Positions 18,242 to 27,796 of a stretch of 62,903 bases of DNA are shown here, one piece after another. This DNA comes from Streptomyces sp. ISL-10 (lineage in GTDB: Bacteria > Actinomycetota > Actinomycetes > Streptomycetales > Streptomycetaceae), in contig NZ_JAGGOJ010000037.1 in the NCBI RefSeq assembly GCF_018614575.1, forward strand, positions 1-62,903. The letters run 5' to 3'. The notes beneath the pieces were generated by a model, which worked only from the letters and a program-made list of their open reading frames with translations, was not told where the DNA came from and did not search any database. The translations under genes were made by a program, and so were the position numbers. The stretch's first letter is position 1. Every line of letters begins with the position of its first letter.

Positions 18242-19399
18242 TCAGCCGGCGATGGAGATCTGGGGCTCGCCGGACGCGACGCCGTCCTTCTCCATCTGCT
18301 CGGCGATCTTCATCGCCTCGTCGATCAGCGTCTCGACGATCTTGGACTCGGGCACGGTCTTGATGACCTCGCCCTTGACGAAGATCTGGCCCTTTCCGTT
18401 GCCGGAGGCGACACCGAGGTCGGCCTCGCGGGCCTCGCCCGGTCCGTTCACCACACAGCCCATGACGGCGACGCGCAGCGGGACCTCCATGCCCTCCAGG
18501 CCCGCCGACACCTCGTCCGCCAGCTTGTAGACGTCGACCTGGGCGCGGCCGCAGGACGGGCAGGAGACGATCTCCAGGCGGCGCTGCCTGAGGTTGAGCG
18601 ACTCGAGGATCTGGATGCCGACCTTGACCTCTTCAGCGGGCGGGGCGGAGAGGGAGACGCGGATGGTGTCGCCGATGCCCTCCGCGAGGAGCGCGCCGAA
18701 CGCGACCGCGGATTTGATCGTGCCCTGGAAGGCGGGGCCGGCCTCGGTGACGCCGAGGTGCAGGGGGTAGTCGCACTGGGCGGCGAGCTGTCGGTAGGCG
18801 TTGACCATCACGACCGGGTCGTTGTGCTTGACCGAGATCTTGATGTCGCGGAAGCCGTGCTCCTCGAAGAGCGACGCCTCCCACAGGGCGGACTCGACGA
18901 GCGCCTCGGGAGTCGCCTTGCCGTACTTCTCCAGCAGGCGGCGGTCGAGGGAGCCCGCGTTGACGCCGATACGGATCGGGGTGCCGCTCTCCCCCGCCGC
19001 CTTCGCGATCTCCTTGACCTTGTCGTCGAACTGCTTGATGTTGCCCGGGTTCACCCGCACCGCGGCGCAGCCCGCCTCGATCGCGGCGAAGACGTACTTC
19101 GGCTGGAAGTGGATGTCCGCGATGACCGGGATCTGCGACTTCTTCGCGATGGTCGCGAGGGCGTCCGCGTCGTCCTGGGTGGGGCACGCCACCCGGACGA
19201 TCTGGCAGCCCGACGCCGTGAGCTCGGCGATCTGCTGCAGCGTCGCTCCGATGTCGGAGGTCCTGGTGGTCGTCATCGACTGCACCGAGACCGGTGCGTC
19301 GCCGCCGACCGCGACGGAACCGACCTGGATCTTCCGGCTGACCCTCCGGTCGGCGAGCTTCGTCGGAACGGACGGAATTCCGAGAGAAATTGCAGTCAT
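18242..19399 (-). CDS. ispG: 4-hydroxy-3-methylbut-2-enyl diphosphate synthase (flavodoxin)
   Basis: 385 residues. It performs the penultimate step of the MEP isoprenoid pathway. The start MTAISLGIPSVP is typical for actinobacterial IspG. The conserved core VSVQSMTTTRT is present, and the C-terminal [4Fe-4S] domain has CPSCGRAQ and GCVVNGPGEA with the ligand cysteines. The same-strand neighbour dxr performs the first committed step of the pathway, with an M50 protease between them. Confidence 0.97.
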   Translation of the reverse strand: MTAISLGIPSVPTKLADRRVSRKIQVGSVAVGGDAPVSVQSMTTTRTSDIGATLQQIAELTASGCQIVRVACPTQDDADALATIAKKSQIPVIADIHFQPKYVFAAIEAGCAAVRVNPGNIKQFDDKVKEIAKAAGESGTPIRIGVNAGSLDRRLLEKYGKATPEALVESALWEASLFEEHGFRDIKISVKHNDPVVMVNAYRQLAAQCDYPLHLGVTEAGPAFQGTIKSAVAFGALLAEGIGDTIRVSLSAPPAEEVKVGIQILESLNLRQRRLEIVSCPSCGRAQVDVYKLADEVSAGLEGMEVPLRVAVMGCVVNGPGEAREADLGVASGNGKGQIFVKGEVIKTVPESKIVETLIDEAMKIAEQMEKDGVASGEPQISIAG

Positions 19400-19562
19400 C
19401 TGCTGTGCAACCCCAAGGTGTGGATCGAGGTCCCGAGATCGGCGGGCTCCAGCACCCGAGATTACGGCACTGGCGTTCGGCCGGGCACATCCGCCGCCCC
19501 GACTCCACCCAAAGGTGACGGCCGGACACGAGGGGTGTCCGGCCGTCACAAGGGTGATCGCC

Positions 19563-20861
19563 TCAGCTGATCTTCACCGGATTGACGATGTCGGCGACCA
19601 GCACGAGCAGGGTGAAGCAGATGAAGATCCCGGCCACCACATAGGCGACGGGCATCAGCTTCGCCACGTCGAACGGGCCCGGGTCGGGACGCCGGAACAG
19701 CTTGGCGATCCCGCGCCGCACGGACTCCCACAGGGCGCCCGCGATGTGTCCGCCGTCCAGTGGCAGCAGCGGCAGCATGTTGAACAGGAACAGCGAGAGG
19801 TTGAAGCCGGCGAGCAGCATCAGGAACGTGGCGACGATGTTGGTCGTCGGCATGTCGAGGTTGAGCACCTCGCCGCTGAGCCGGGCCGCGCCGACGACGC
19901 CGACCGGAGAGTCGTCCTTGCGTTCACCGTCGCCGAAGGCCGCGTCCCACAGGTCGGGGACCTTGGTGGGCAGCGCGATGATCGCCTCGGCGCCGTTCTC
20001 GATCATGTCGCCCATGCGGTCGACGGAATCACCGAAGGACAGGGGCAGGATCTCGGTCCGGGCGGCGAAGCCGAGGTAGCCCGCGGGCTCGTAGCCCTCG
20101 ACGACCTCACCGTCCGCGTCCTTCTTGACGACCATGTTCTCGATGAGCGTCGCGTTCAGGACCTGCTCGGCGCCGGCGCGGTCGACGGTGATGGTGGCGG
20201 GGCCGATCGTCTCGCGGATGCGGCTCGACAGGGTGCTCCAGTCGTCGATGCGTTCCCCGTTGAAGGCGACGATCCGGTCGCCCTCCTTCAGGCCCGCGAG
20301 GGCTGCGGGCGACTCGGGATCGCCGGCGGCGCATTTGTCGCGCTTCTCGCTCTGCTCGATGACGCACTTCTGAACGCCCGCCACCTCGGTGGTCTGCGTA
20401 GGAGTTCCGAAGGTCATCATCACGCCGAGGAAGATCGCCACCGCGAGCACGAGGTTCATGAACGGCCCCGCGAACATCACGATGACGCGCTTCCACGGCT
20501 TGCGCGTGTAGAACAGCCGCGTCTCGTCGCCGGGCCGCAGCTCTTCGTACGCCGCGGAGCGTGCGTCCTCGATCATCCCGCGCCACGGGGAGGTGGAGCG
20601 GGCCTCGATCCGGCCGTCCTCGCCGGGCGGGAACATCCCGATCATGCGGATGTAGCCGCCCATCGGGATGGCCTTGATGCCGTACTCCGTCTCGCCCTTG
20701 TGCCGTGAGAACAGGGTCGGGCCGAAGCCGACCATGTACTGCGGCACCCGGATGCCGAACAGCTTCGCCGTCGACAGATGGCCCAGCTCGTGCCAGGCGA
20801 TGGAGACCAGCAGTCCCACCCCGAACAGCACCATGCCGAGAACCGTCAACACCATCGTCAT
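19563..20861 (-). CDS. Site-2-type intramembrane metalloprotease (M50, RseP/Rip1-like)
   Basis: 432 residues. The N-terminal membrane segment holds the zinc motif HELGH (24-28). A PDZ domain lies at about 180-270. The second active-site motif, NMLPLLPLDGGH, is in the C-terminal membrane segments. Such proteases cleave membrane anti-sigma factors and other single-pass proteins inside the bilayer. The placement between dxr and ispG is a recognised conserved context. Its start codon overlaps the dxr stop (ATGA); a gap of 163 bases leads to ispG. The particular substrate is unknown. Confidence 0.93.
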   Translation of the reverse strand: MTMVLTVLGMVLFGVGLLVSIAWHELGHLSTAKLFGIRVPQYMVGFGPTLFSRHKGETEYGIKAIPMGGYIRMIGMFPPGEDGRIEARSTSPWRGMIEDARSAAYEELRPGDETRLFYTRKPWKRVIVMFAGPFMNLVLAVAIFLGVMMTFGTPTQTTEVAGVQKCVIEQSEKRDKCAAGDPESPAALAGLKEGDRIVAFNGERIDDWSTLSSRIRETIGPATITVDRAGAEQVLNATLIENMVVKKDADGEVVEGYEPAGYLGFAARTEILPLSFGDSVDRMGDMIENGAEAIIALPTKVPDLWDAAFGDGERKDDSPVGVVGAARLSGEVLNLDMPTTNIVATFLMLLAGFNLSLFLFNMLPLLPLDGGHIAGALWESVRRGIAKLFRRPDPGPFDVAKLMPVAYVVAGIFICFTLLVLVADIVNPVKIS

Positions 20862-22129
20862 GCGCGAGCCTCCGCAGGCCGTTCTTCGCCGCTGTGTGTG
20901 TACGTCGCCGCCGTCTCACGGGCCCTGGCACGGGCCCAGGCGTCCGCCTCGAGAACGTCGGCCACGGTGAGCGAGGTTCCCGGCGCGGGGGTGCCGTGCT
21001 CGGAGACCACCTGGGTGACCGTATCCATGATGGCGTTGAACGGCAGCCGCCCCGCAAGGAACGCCTCGACGCACTCCTCGTTCGCCGCATTGAACACCGC
21101 CGGGGCCGTGCCGCCCAGCTCCCCCACGTGCCGGGCGAGTGCGACGGAGGGGAACGCCTCGTTGTCGAGGGGGAAGAACTCCCAGGTCGACGCCGTGGAC
21201 CAGTCGAACGCGGGGGCCGCGTCAGGCACCCGTTCCGGCCAGCCGATGCCGATCGCGATCGGGCCCCGCATGTCCGGCGGAGTGGCCTGGGCGAGCGTGG
21301 AGCCGTCGGTGAACTCCACCATCGAGTGGACGTAGGACTGGGGGTGGACGACGACCTCGATGCGGTCGAAGGGGATGTCGTAGAGGAGGTGCGCCTCGAT
21401 GACCTCGAGCCCCTTGTTGACGAGGGTCGCGCTGTTGACGGTGATCACCGGGCCCATCGCCCAGGTGGGGTGGGCGAGGGCGTCCTCGGGTGTGACGTCC
21501 GCGAGCTCCGCCCTCGTGCGGCCCCGGAAGGGACCGCCCGACGCCGTGACCACGAGCTTGCGCACATCGGCGCGGGTGCCGCAGGCAAGCGCCTGGAACA
21601 GCGCGGCGTGCTCGGAGTCAACCGGGATGATCTGACCGGGCTTGGCGACCGCCTTGACCAGGGGCCCGCCGACGATGAGCGACTCCTTGTTGGCCAGCGC
21701 GAGCGTGCGGCCGGCTTCGAGCGCGGCGAGGGTGGGAGCGAGACCGATGGAGCCGGTGATGCCGTTGAGCACCGTGTGGCAGGGCGAGGCGGCGAGCTCG
21801 GTGGCCGCGCCCGGGCCGGCCAGGATGGTGGGCAGGGGCTCGGAGCCGTACCGCGCCGCCAGCGCCTCGCGCAGCGCGGGCACGGCCTCCTCGCGGGCCA
21901 CGGCGACGGCCTCGACGCGCAGCCGGTGCGCCTGCTCGGCCAGCAGGCCGACCCGTCCGCCGGCGGCGGACAGCGCGGTGACGCGGAAGCGGTCGGGGTT
22001 GCGCAGCACCAGGTCGATGGCCTGCGTGCCGATGGACCCGGTCGAGCCGAGGACGACGATGTCCCGGCGTCCTTCCAGCGCGTCGAAGGTCAGATGCGGG
22101 TCGGCGAGGGGTGATGGGCTGTCGCTCAT
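20858..22129 (-). CDS. dxr: 1-deoxy-D-xylulose 5-phosphate reductoisomerase
   Basis: 423 residues from the ATG at 22129. It converts DXP to MEP with NADPH. The nucleotide loop VLGSTGSIGTQAIDLV opens the protein after about 25 residues. ANKESLIVGG, PVDSEHAALFQ and TASGGPFRG are the known catalytic and metal blocks. It is the first gene of the dxr-protease-ispG unit, overlapping the protease by four bases. Confidence 0.97.
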   Translation of the reverse strand: MSDSPSPLADPHLTFDALEGRRDIVVLGSTGSIGTQAIDLVLRNPDRFRVTALSAAGGRVGLLAEQAHRLRVEAVAVAREEAVPALREALAARYGSEPLPTILAGPGAATELAASPCHTVLNGITGSIGLAPTLAALEAGRTLALANKESLIVGGPLVKAVAKPGQIIPVDSEHAALFQALACGTRADVRKLVVTASGGPFRGRTRAELADVTPEDALAHPTWAMGPVITVNSATLVNKGLEVIEAHLLYDIPFDRIEVVVHPQSYVHSMVEFTDGSTLAQATPPDMRGPIAIGIGWPERVPDAAPAFDWSTASTWEFFPLDNEAFPSVALARHVGELGGTAPAVFNAANEECVEAFLAGRLPFNAIMDTVTQVVSEHGTPAPGTSLTVADVLEADAWARARARETAATYTHSGEERPAEARA

Positions 22130-22221
22130 CCCCCCATTGTGGCCGTTGAGCCTCTCCGCCCGGACAGGGCGTCCCCCTGCGTTGCCACCGGGTGTGGTCG
22201 GGCCCCGCTCGCCAATTGCGG

Positions 22222-23001
22222 TCAGGCCCGGCTCCGGGCGGCGGAGAACTTCTTCCACTGGGCGTCGACGATCTCCCGGGGCACGGCCTTGATGTCCTTG
22301 GTGCCGAGGAAGTCGGCGCGGAAGGAGAGCGTGGTCGATCCGGACCGGACGACGGTCAGGTACTCGTACAGCCTCAGCTTTCCCTTCACATCGAGGACGG
22401 TGAACCGGAACGCCACGGCCTCGTCCCCGATCGCGGGCGCCCCGGCGGGCTCGACCTTCAGGACCCTGGCCCGCGCGATGGCGCGTTCCTCGGTGTAGCC
22501 GCCGGCGCAGGCGTCGCCCGCCGCGGCGAGGTCCTTCATCACGGCGGCGGCCCCGTCCCCCGCGTAGGAGCGCAGTTGCACAAGGACGCTCGTCCCGATC
22601 ATCTCGTCGGCGATGTCGACCTGGCGGTGGACCTCGGCGGCCGGGTCGTGGGCGGTCGCGCCCGCGGCGAGGGAGACGAGCGGCCCGCAGCGGTCCGGGT
22701 CGGCGGTGTAGGCGTCGCCGAGCGGGGCCCCGTCCGTGCCCCGCGCGGTGTACGAGCCGATCCGCTCGCCCTCGGCGAAGGCGACGTCCTTCAGGGCGGC
22801 CTCCGTGAGCGCGGTGCCTCCGCGCGCCGGTGCGGAGCCGGAAGGGGAGGCGGACCGGCCGGCGCCGTCGCTGTCCGGTCCGCCGTCGTCGCTGCCGCAC
22901 GCGGCCGTGGTGACCATCAGCCCGGCCAGCACCAGGCCGCAGGCGCGCAGCCGCCTGGGGGCGTGCCGGTGGCCGCTGTTGACGTTTCCCGCACCGAACA
23001 T
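22222..23001 (-). CDS. Secreted lipoprotein of unknown function
   Basis: 259 residues. A basic N-terminus (HAPRRLRACG), a hydrophobic run and the lipobox TTAAC predict a lipidated, surface-exposed protein. An Asp/Gly/Ser linker follows. The globular part has two Cys about 65 residues apart (DRCGPL and DACAGG) that could form a disulfide, and ends in a WKKF-containing helix. It resembles the general layout of actinobacterial sensor-type lipoproteins, but I cannot name the family with confidence. It lies 93 bases upstream of dxr on the same strand. Confidence 0.7.
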   Translation of the reverse strand: MFGAGNVNSGHRHAPRRLRACGLVLAGLMVTTAACGSDDGGPDSDGAGRSASPSGSAPARGGTALTEAALKDVAFAEGERIGSYTARGTDGAPLGDAYTADPDRCGPLVSLAAGATAHDPAAEVHRQVDIADEMIGTSVLVQLRSYAGDGAAAVMKDLAAAGDACAGGYTEERAIARARVLKVEPAGAPAIGDEAVAFRFTVLDVKGKLRLYEYLTVVRSGSTTLSFRADFLGTKDIKAVPREIVDAQWKKFSAARSRA

Positions 23002-23089
23002 CCGTGCCCCGTTCCCCTGTTGAGCCGACGGAAGGTCGATTGTGGGTCACGAGGCCGTGCCGCGCCACCTTCACGGGGCCGACAGGAGT

Positions 23090-23119
23090 GGGTACGGCCG
23101 GGCGCGCCCGGCCGTACCC
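23090..23119 (-). terminator. Terminator of the acyl-CoA dehydrogenase gene
   Basis: Perfect 30-base palindrome (two 15-base arms, gggtacggccgggcg and its complement), 10 bases past the stop on the leftward strand. Confidence 0.75.
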
Positions 23120-23128
23120 GCGGATGGC

Positions 23129-25063
23129 TCAGCGGATCGGCCGGTGCACGTTCTCCCGCTCCGAGGGGCCGGGGGTGGCGTCGGCGATCCAGGGGCCGTC
23201 GCCGCTCGGGTCGATGACGCCCTCCTCCAGCCAGGTGTACGCGCCCCCGAGGACGCCCTTGACCACGGCGCGGTCGAGGTCGTCGGTGTTGCTCCACAGC
23301 CGCCCGAAGAGCTCCTCGACACGGATGCGGGCCTGCCGGCAGAAGGCGTCGGCCAGCTGGTAGGCCTCGCGGCCGTGGTCCCCGGTGGTCCGCAGCAGTT
23401 CCGCCCGTACACAGGCGGCGCTCATCGCGAACAGTTCGGCGCCGATGTCGACGATCCGGCCGAGGAACCCCTGCTTAGTCTCCATCCGGCCCTGCCACCG
23501 GGACATGGCGTAGAACGTGGACCGGGCGAGCTTGCGGGCGGCTCGCTCGACATAGCGCAGATGGGTGGACAGGTCCACGTGGCCGCGGGGGTGGAACTCG
23601 GCGTAGGAGCGCGGGAGCTGGCCCGGGCCCGTGACCAGCTTGGGCAGCCAGCGGGCGTAGAAGGCGGTCGCCTGGGCCCCGGCCCTGGCCTTGTCGCCGA
23701 GGGTCTTGTCGGGGTCGATGATGTCGCCGGCGACCGCGAGATGGGCGTCGACCGCCTCGCGGGCGATCAGCAGGTGCATGATCTCCGTCGATCCCTCGAA
23801 GATGCGGTTGATGCGCAGGTCGCGCAGCAACTGCTCGGCGGGGACGGCCCGTTCGCCACGGGCGGCGAGGGAGTCGGCGGTCTCGAAGCCCCGGCCGCCG
23901 CGGATCTGGACCAGTTCGTCCGCCATCAGCCAGGCCATCTCGGAGCCGTACAGCTTGGCGAGGGCGGCCTCGATGCGGATGTCGTTGCGGTTCTCGTCCG
24001 CCATCTGGCTGGACAGGTCGAGCACGGCTTCGAGGGCGAAGGTGGTGGCGGCGATGAAGGAGATCTTCGAGCCGACGGCCTCGTGGTGGGCGACCGGCTT
24101 GCCCCACTGCTCGCGCACGGCGGACCACTCGCGGGCGATCTTCAGACACCACTTGCCCGCGCCGGCGCACATCGCGGGCAGGGAGAGCCGGCCGGTGTTG
24201 AGGGTGGTCAGGGCGATCTTGAGGCCGGAGCCCTCGGGCCCGATGCGGTTGGCCGCGGGGACGCGGACCTGGTGGAAGCGGGTGACGCCGTTCTCGAGGC
24301 CGCGCAGGCCCATGAAGGCGTTGCGGTTCTCGACGGTGACGCCGGGAGAGCCCGCCTCGACGACGAAGGCGGTGATGCCGCCCTTGTGCCCCTCGCTCTT
24401 GGGCACCCTGGCCATCACGACGAGGAGATCGGCGACGACGCCGTTCGTCGTCCAGAGCTTGACCCCGTCGAGGACGTAGTCGTCGCCATCGGGGACGGCG
24501 GTGGTTGCCAGGCGTGCCGGGTCCGAGCCCACGTCCGGCTCGGTGAGCAGGAACGCCGAGATGTCGGTGCGGGCCAGGCGGGGCAGGAAGGCGTCCTTCT
24601 GCTCCTGCGTGCCGAACAGTTTCAGCGGCTGCGGTACGCCGATCGACTGATGGGCGGACAGCAGGGCACCGATCGCCGGGTTCGCGGAGCCGGCCAGGGC
24701 GAGGGCCTTGTTGTAGTACACCTGGGTGAGCCCGAGGCCGCCGTACTTGGTGTCGATCTTCATCCCGAGGGCGCCGAGCTCCTTGAGACCGTCGATCACC
24801 GCGTCGGGGATCATGGCGTCGCGCTCGATCTGTGCGCCGTCGACCTTCGTCTCGCAGAAGTCGCGCAGCTTGGCGAGGAATTCCTCGCCGCGCTGCACGT
24901 CGTCCGCGGGCGGCAGGGGATGGGGGTGGATCAGGTCCAGCCGGAAGCGGCCGAGGAACAGTTCCTTGGCGAAGCTGGGCTTTCGCCAGTCCTGCTCGCG
25001 CGCCGCCTCGGCGACCTGGCGGGCTTCACGCTCGGAGACTTTGGGCTTGGTCGGTGCGGACAT
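23129..25063 (-). CDS. Long acyl-CoA dehydrogenase (about 640 residues)
   Basis: 644 residues from the ATG at 25063; a GTG four codons earlier is the alternative. The flavin-binding segment LTEPDVGSDPARLATTA and the late RIFEGSTEIMHLLIAREAV mark the acyl-CoA dehydrogenase family. A C-terminal helical extension of about 180 residues makes it much longer than the 380-residue short-chain enzymes and closer to the VLCAD/FadE-like subgroup. It likely oxidises long or very long acyl-CoA in beta-oxidation. It stands alone, flanked by terminators. Confidence 0.92.
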   Translation of the reverse strand: MSAPTKPKVSEREARQVAEAAREQDWRKPSFAKELFLGRFRLDLIHPHPLPPADDVQRGEEFLAKLRDFCETKVDGAQIERDAMIPDAVIDGLKELGALGMKIDTKYGGLGLTQVYYNKALALAGSANPAIGALLSAHQSIGVPQPLKLFGTQEQKDAFLPRLARTDISAFLLTEPDVGSDPARLATTAVPDGDDYVLDGVKLWTTNGVVADLLVVMARVPKSEGHKGGITAFVVEAGSPGVTVENRNAFMGLRGLENGVTRFHQVRVPAANRIGPEGSGLKIALTTLNTGRLSLPAMCAGAGKWCLKIAREWSAVREQWGKPVAHHEAVGSKISFIAATTFALEAVLDLSSQMADENRNDIRIEAALAKLYGSEMAWLMADELVQIRGGRGFETADSLAARGERAVPAEQLLRDLRINRIFEGSTEIMHLLIAREAVDAHLAVAGDIIDPDKTLGDKARAGAQATAFYARWLPKLVTGPGQLPRSYAEFHPRGHVDLSTHLRYVERAARKLARSTFYAMSRWQGRMETKQGFLGRIVDIGAELFAMSAACVRAELLRTTGDHGREAYQLADAFCRQARIRVEELFGRLWSNTDDLDRAVVKGVLGGAYTWLEEGVIDPSGDGPWIADATPGPSERENVHRPIR

Positions 25064-25233
25064 GAAGGGAGTCACCTCGCCGCGGTGTGGTGGAGTCCGT
25101 GGTGGAATCGGTCGAATCCATGGGGAACTACCGGTGGGTGCTACTTGTGAGTCTCTACCCGATCCGGCCGACTCTCACCAGTCCTCGCGCGCAGGCGGAC
25201 GAAGGTGACGCATCTGCGGCCGCTCGACGAAGC

Positions 25234-25265
25234 GGAAGGCCCGGGCGGTGGGCCGCCGGGCCTTC
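25234..25265 (-). terminator. Terminator after the collagen-like gene
   Basis: 11-bp stem (ggaaggcccgg / ccgggccttcc), about 70 bases beyond the leftward collagen-like gene. The rest of 25064-25337 shows no gene. Confidence 0.55.
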
Positions 25266-25337
25266 CTTGCACCCCGTCAGCTTGCGGAGCGTGGAGAGCC
25301 CCGCCCGCACAGCAGAGACGCTCGCGCTACGTGATCT

Positions 25338-25925
25338 CTAGACGGGAACGCAGTACGCGATCGCCCATCCAAATTCCTCCTCGGTGCTATAGGGGTTGTC
25401 GACGAATACCCGCCAGCTGTCGCCGGGGCTGTTGACCGAAGTCCGCTGCGAGATAACCGCGATGGGCCCAAAGCTCATGATGTGGCCGCCGGAGATCGCA
25501 TGCTGGCCGGCCGGGCAGGTGGCAGTGCTGACAGCACTGGATCCGGGTGCCACGGTTGCGAGATTTCCGATCACTTCGGTGACGACGGCCGTGCCGGTCG
25601 CCCCTTGTGCGCCCTGGGCACCCTGGGCACCCTGCGTTCCGGTGCCCTGTGCGCCCTGTGCGCCTTGAGCACCCTGCGTGCCCTGGGGACCCTGGTCGCC
25701 CTGCTCACCCTGGGGGCCCTGCGGCCCACGGTCTCTGTCGCGGTCCTTGTCGCGGTCCTTGTCGCGGTCCTTGTCGCGGTCCTTGTCGCGATCGGCACTG
25801 GTGGCGCCGTTCGGGCCTGGCAGCCCCAGGCTGTGATCGGCGCCGGACCTGTGAACCGCGTCGGCGATGGCTTCCGTGCTGGGGACAATATTGAGCACTA
25901 CGGCAAGTGCACCCGCCGAAACCAT
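25338..25925 (-). CDS. Secreted collagen-like protein with charged Asp-Arg/Lys repeat
   Basis: 195 residues. It opens with a hydrophobic stretch (VSAGALAVVLNIVPSTEAIA) that looks like a signal peptide lacking its basic N-terminus. Next come a DRDK repeat, then about 19 Gly-X-Y triplets mostly GPQ/GAQ, then a C-terminal domain with two Cys (TATCPAGQHAISGG and AIAYCVPV). This is the plan of bacterial collagen-like surface proteins. No ribosome site precedes the ATG, and an in-frame stop lies eight codons upstream, so the true N-terminus may be missing or mutated. Low-complexity bases and lower G+C contrast with its neighbours. Confidence 0.7.
   Translation of the reverse strand: MVSAGALAVVLNIVPSTEAIADAVHRSGADHSLGLPGPNGATSADRDKDRDKDRDKDRDKDRDRDRGPQGPQGEQGDQGPQGTQGAQGAQGAQGTGTQGAQGAQGAQGATGTAVVTEVIGNLATVAPGSSAVSTATCPAGQHAISGGHIMSFGPIAVISQRTSVNSPGDSWRVFVDNPYSTEEEFGWAIAYCVPV
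25741..25790. repeat. 12-base tandem repeat encoding Asp-Arg-Asp-Lys
   Basis: Four near-exact copies of a 12-base unit (cggtccttgtcg on the plus strand) inside the collagen-like gene. Each encodes DRDK, so copy changes alter the charged stalk by four residues without a frameshift. Confidence 0.85.
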
Positions 25926-26160
25926 CGTGGCGGATTTTTGATTCGGCCCTTACGTCGCAAAGCACGACAAGCAGGCTGGGAAATCAACAGATCAGCCCAC
26001 CGCGAGCCGTCCGATCGGGCTATATGCGGATCCCGTCCCCAGCACTCGGTCACTGAAGGTTGGCGACCGCCAAGCTCCTACCACCGAACGTCGAGTGACT
26101 GGGGATGGTCGGGGCCAGGGGGACATCTCGGCAGCGGATTCGAACGCCGGCAGACAAGAC

Positions 26161-26197
26161 AACGGCCGGAGCCCCCGCACAGTGGGCTCCGGCCGTT
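26161..26197 (-). terminator. Terminator of the gabD-like gene
   Basis: Perfect 14-bp stem (aacggccggagccc / gggctccggccgtt) with a 9-base loop, 16 bases past the dehydrogenase stop. The span from 25926 to 26160 holds no recognisable gene. Confidence 0.85.
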
Positions 26198-26212
26198 GGT
26201 CCAGGTGACGTA

Positions 26213-27658
26213 CTACATGGCCAGGCCCGTGAGGACCAGCACTCGCTCGTACGTGTAGTCGTCCATCGCGAAGGCCACGCCCTCACGACCGACGCCGGAC
26301 TGCTTGGCACCGCCGTACGGCATCTGGTCGGCACGGTAGGACGGGACGTCGCCGACGATCACGCCGCCGACCTCGAGGGCGCGGTGGGCGCGGAAGGCGG
26401 TCTGCAGGTCGTGCGTGAACACACCGGCCTGGAGGCCGTACTTGGAGTCGTTGACGGCCGCGAACGCCTCGTCCTCGCCGTCGGCCTTCGTCACGGTCAG
26501 GACCGGACCGAAGACCTCCTCGCAGGCGAGGTTGACATCGGCGGGGACGTCGGTGAGGACGGTGGGCGCGTAGGTGGCGCCGTCGCGCTTGCCGCCGGTC
26601 AGCAGCTTGGCACCGCCCTGGACGGCCTCGTCGACCCAGTACTCCACCCGCTTGGCGGCGTCCTCGCTGACGAGCGGGCCGACATCGGTCGCCGAGTCGG
26701 ACGGGTCGCCCGTGACCTGGGCCTCGACCGCCGCGACGATCTTCGGCAGCAGCCGGTCGTAGACGGACGCGTCGGCGATCACGCGCTGCACGGAGATGCA
26801 GGACTGGCCGCCCTGGTAGTTGGAGAAGGTGGCGATACGGGTCGCCGCCCAGTCCAGGTCCTGCTCGCTCGCGAAGTCCGCGAGGACCACCGCCGCACCG
26901 TTGCCGCCCAGCTCCAGGGTGCAGTGCTTGCGCGGGACCGAGTCCATGATCGCGTAGCCGACCTTGTCGGAGCCGGTGAAGGAGATGACCGGCAGGCGCT
27001 CGTCCTTCACCAGGGCGGGCATCTGCTCGTTCGGGACGGTCAGCACCGACCAGGAACCGGCGGGCAGGTCGGTTTCGGCGAGCAGCTCACCGAGGATCAG
27101 CCCGGACAGCGGGGTCGCCGGGGCGGGCTTGAGGATGATCGGCGCACCGACCGCGATGGCCGGGGCGATCTTGTGGGCGCACAGGTTGAGTGGGAAGTTG
27201 AACGGCGCGATACCGAGGACGACGCCCTTGGGGAAGCGGCGGGTCAGAGCGAGACGGCCCTGGCCGCCCGCGTCGGTGTCCAGCCGCTGCGCCTCGCCGC
27301 CGTTGAAGCGGCGGGCCTCCTCGGCGGCGAACCGGAAGACGGACACGGCGCGGCCGACCTCGCCGCGCGCCCACTTGATCGGCTTGCCGTTCTCGGCGGA
27401 GATCAGCTGGGCGATCTCCTCCGTGCGCTCCACCAGGCGCTTGGAGACGTGGTCCAGAGCGGCGGCACGCACATGGGCCGGGGTCGCGGCGAACTCGTCG
27501 ATCACGGCGTGCGCCGCGGCGACGGCCTCCTCGACCTGCGCCTCGGTGGGCACGGAGACCCGGCCGACGAGCCGGCCGTCCCAGGGGGAGGTGACGTCGA
27601 AGGCGGCCTCGCCGGTGGCCTGGCGGCCGGCGAGCCAGAAGGCGTGGGTGGAGGTCAT
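26213..27658 (-). CDS. Aldehyde dehydrogenase, probable succinate-semialdehyde dehydrogenase
   Basis: 481 residues. NAD(P)-dependent aldehyde oxidation. The catalytic Cys is residue 287 in GGQSCISVQR; the general-base Glu is in TLELGGNG; the nucleotide motif is GSDKVGY. The start ATG has GGAAGGG upstream. Regional context (gabT, polyamine genes, PucR-type regulator) favours a GabD-like role, converting succinate semialdehyde from GabT to succinate. The sequence alone does not fix the substrate; a related aldehyde such as malonic or methylmalonic semialdehyde is possible. Confidence 0.82.
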   Translation of the reverse strand: MTSTHAFWLAGRQATGEAAFDVTSPWDGRLVGRVSVPTEAQVEEAVAAAHAVIDEFAATPAHVRAAALDHVSKRLVERTEEIAQLISAENGKPIKWARGEVGRAVSVFRFAAEEARRFNGGEAQRLDTDAGGQGRLALTRRFPKGVVLGIAPFNFPLNLCAHKIAPAIAVGAPIILKPAPATPLSGLILGELLAETDLPAGSWSVLTVPNEQMPALVKDERLPVISFTGSDKVGYAIMDSVPRKHCTLELGGNGAAVVLADFASEQDLDWAATRIATFSNYQGGQSCISVQRVIADASVYDRLLPKIVAAVEAQVTGDPSDSATDVGPLVSEDAAKRVEYWVDEAVQGGAKLLTGGKRDGATYAPTVLTDVPADVNLACEEVFGPVLTVTKADGEDEAFAAVNDSKYGLQAGVFTHDLQTAFRAHRALEVGGVIVGDVPSYRADQMPYGGAKQSGVGREGVAFAMDDYTYERVLVLTGLAM

Positions 27659-27796
27659 GTCCCGGCCCTTCCGAAGTAGATGGGGGTTGGTCTGTGCCCA
27701 CCGTAGGACCGGCGGCCCGCCAATGTGTTTATCCGGCGCGTAGTGGTGGCCGGCCGGTCTGCGACGCTTTGGCGAGAGGGCGGGTCGACGGGCGGG

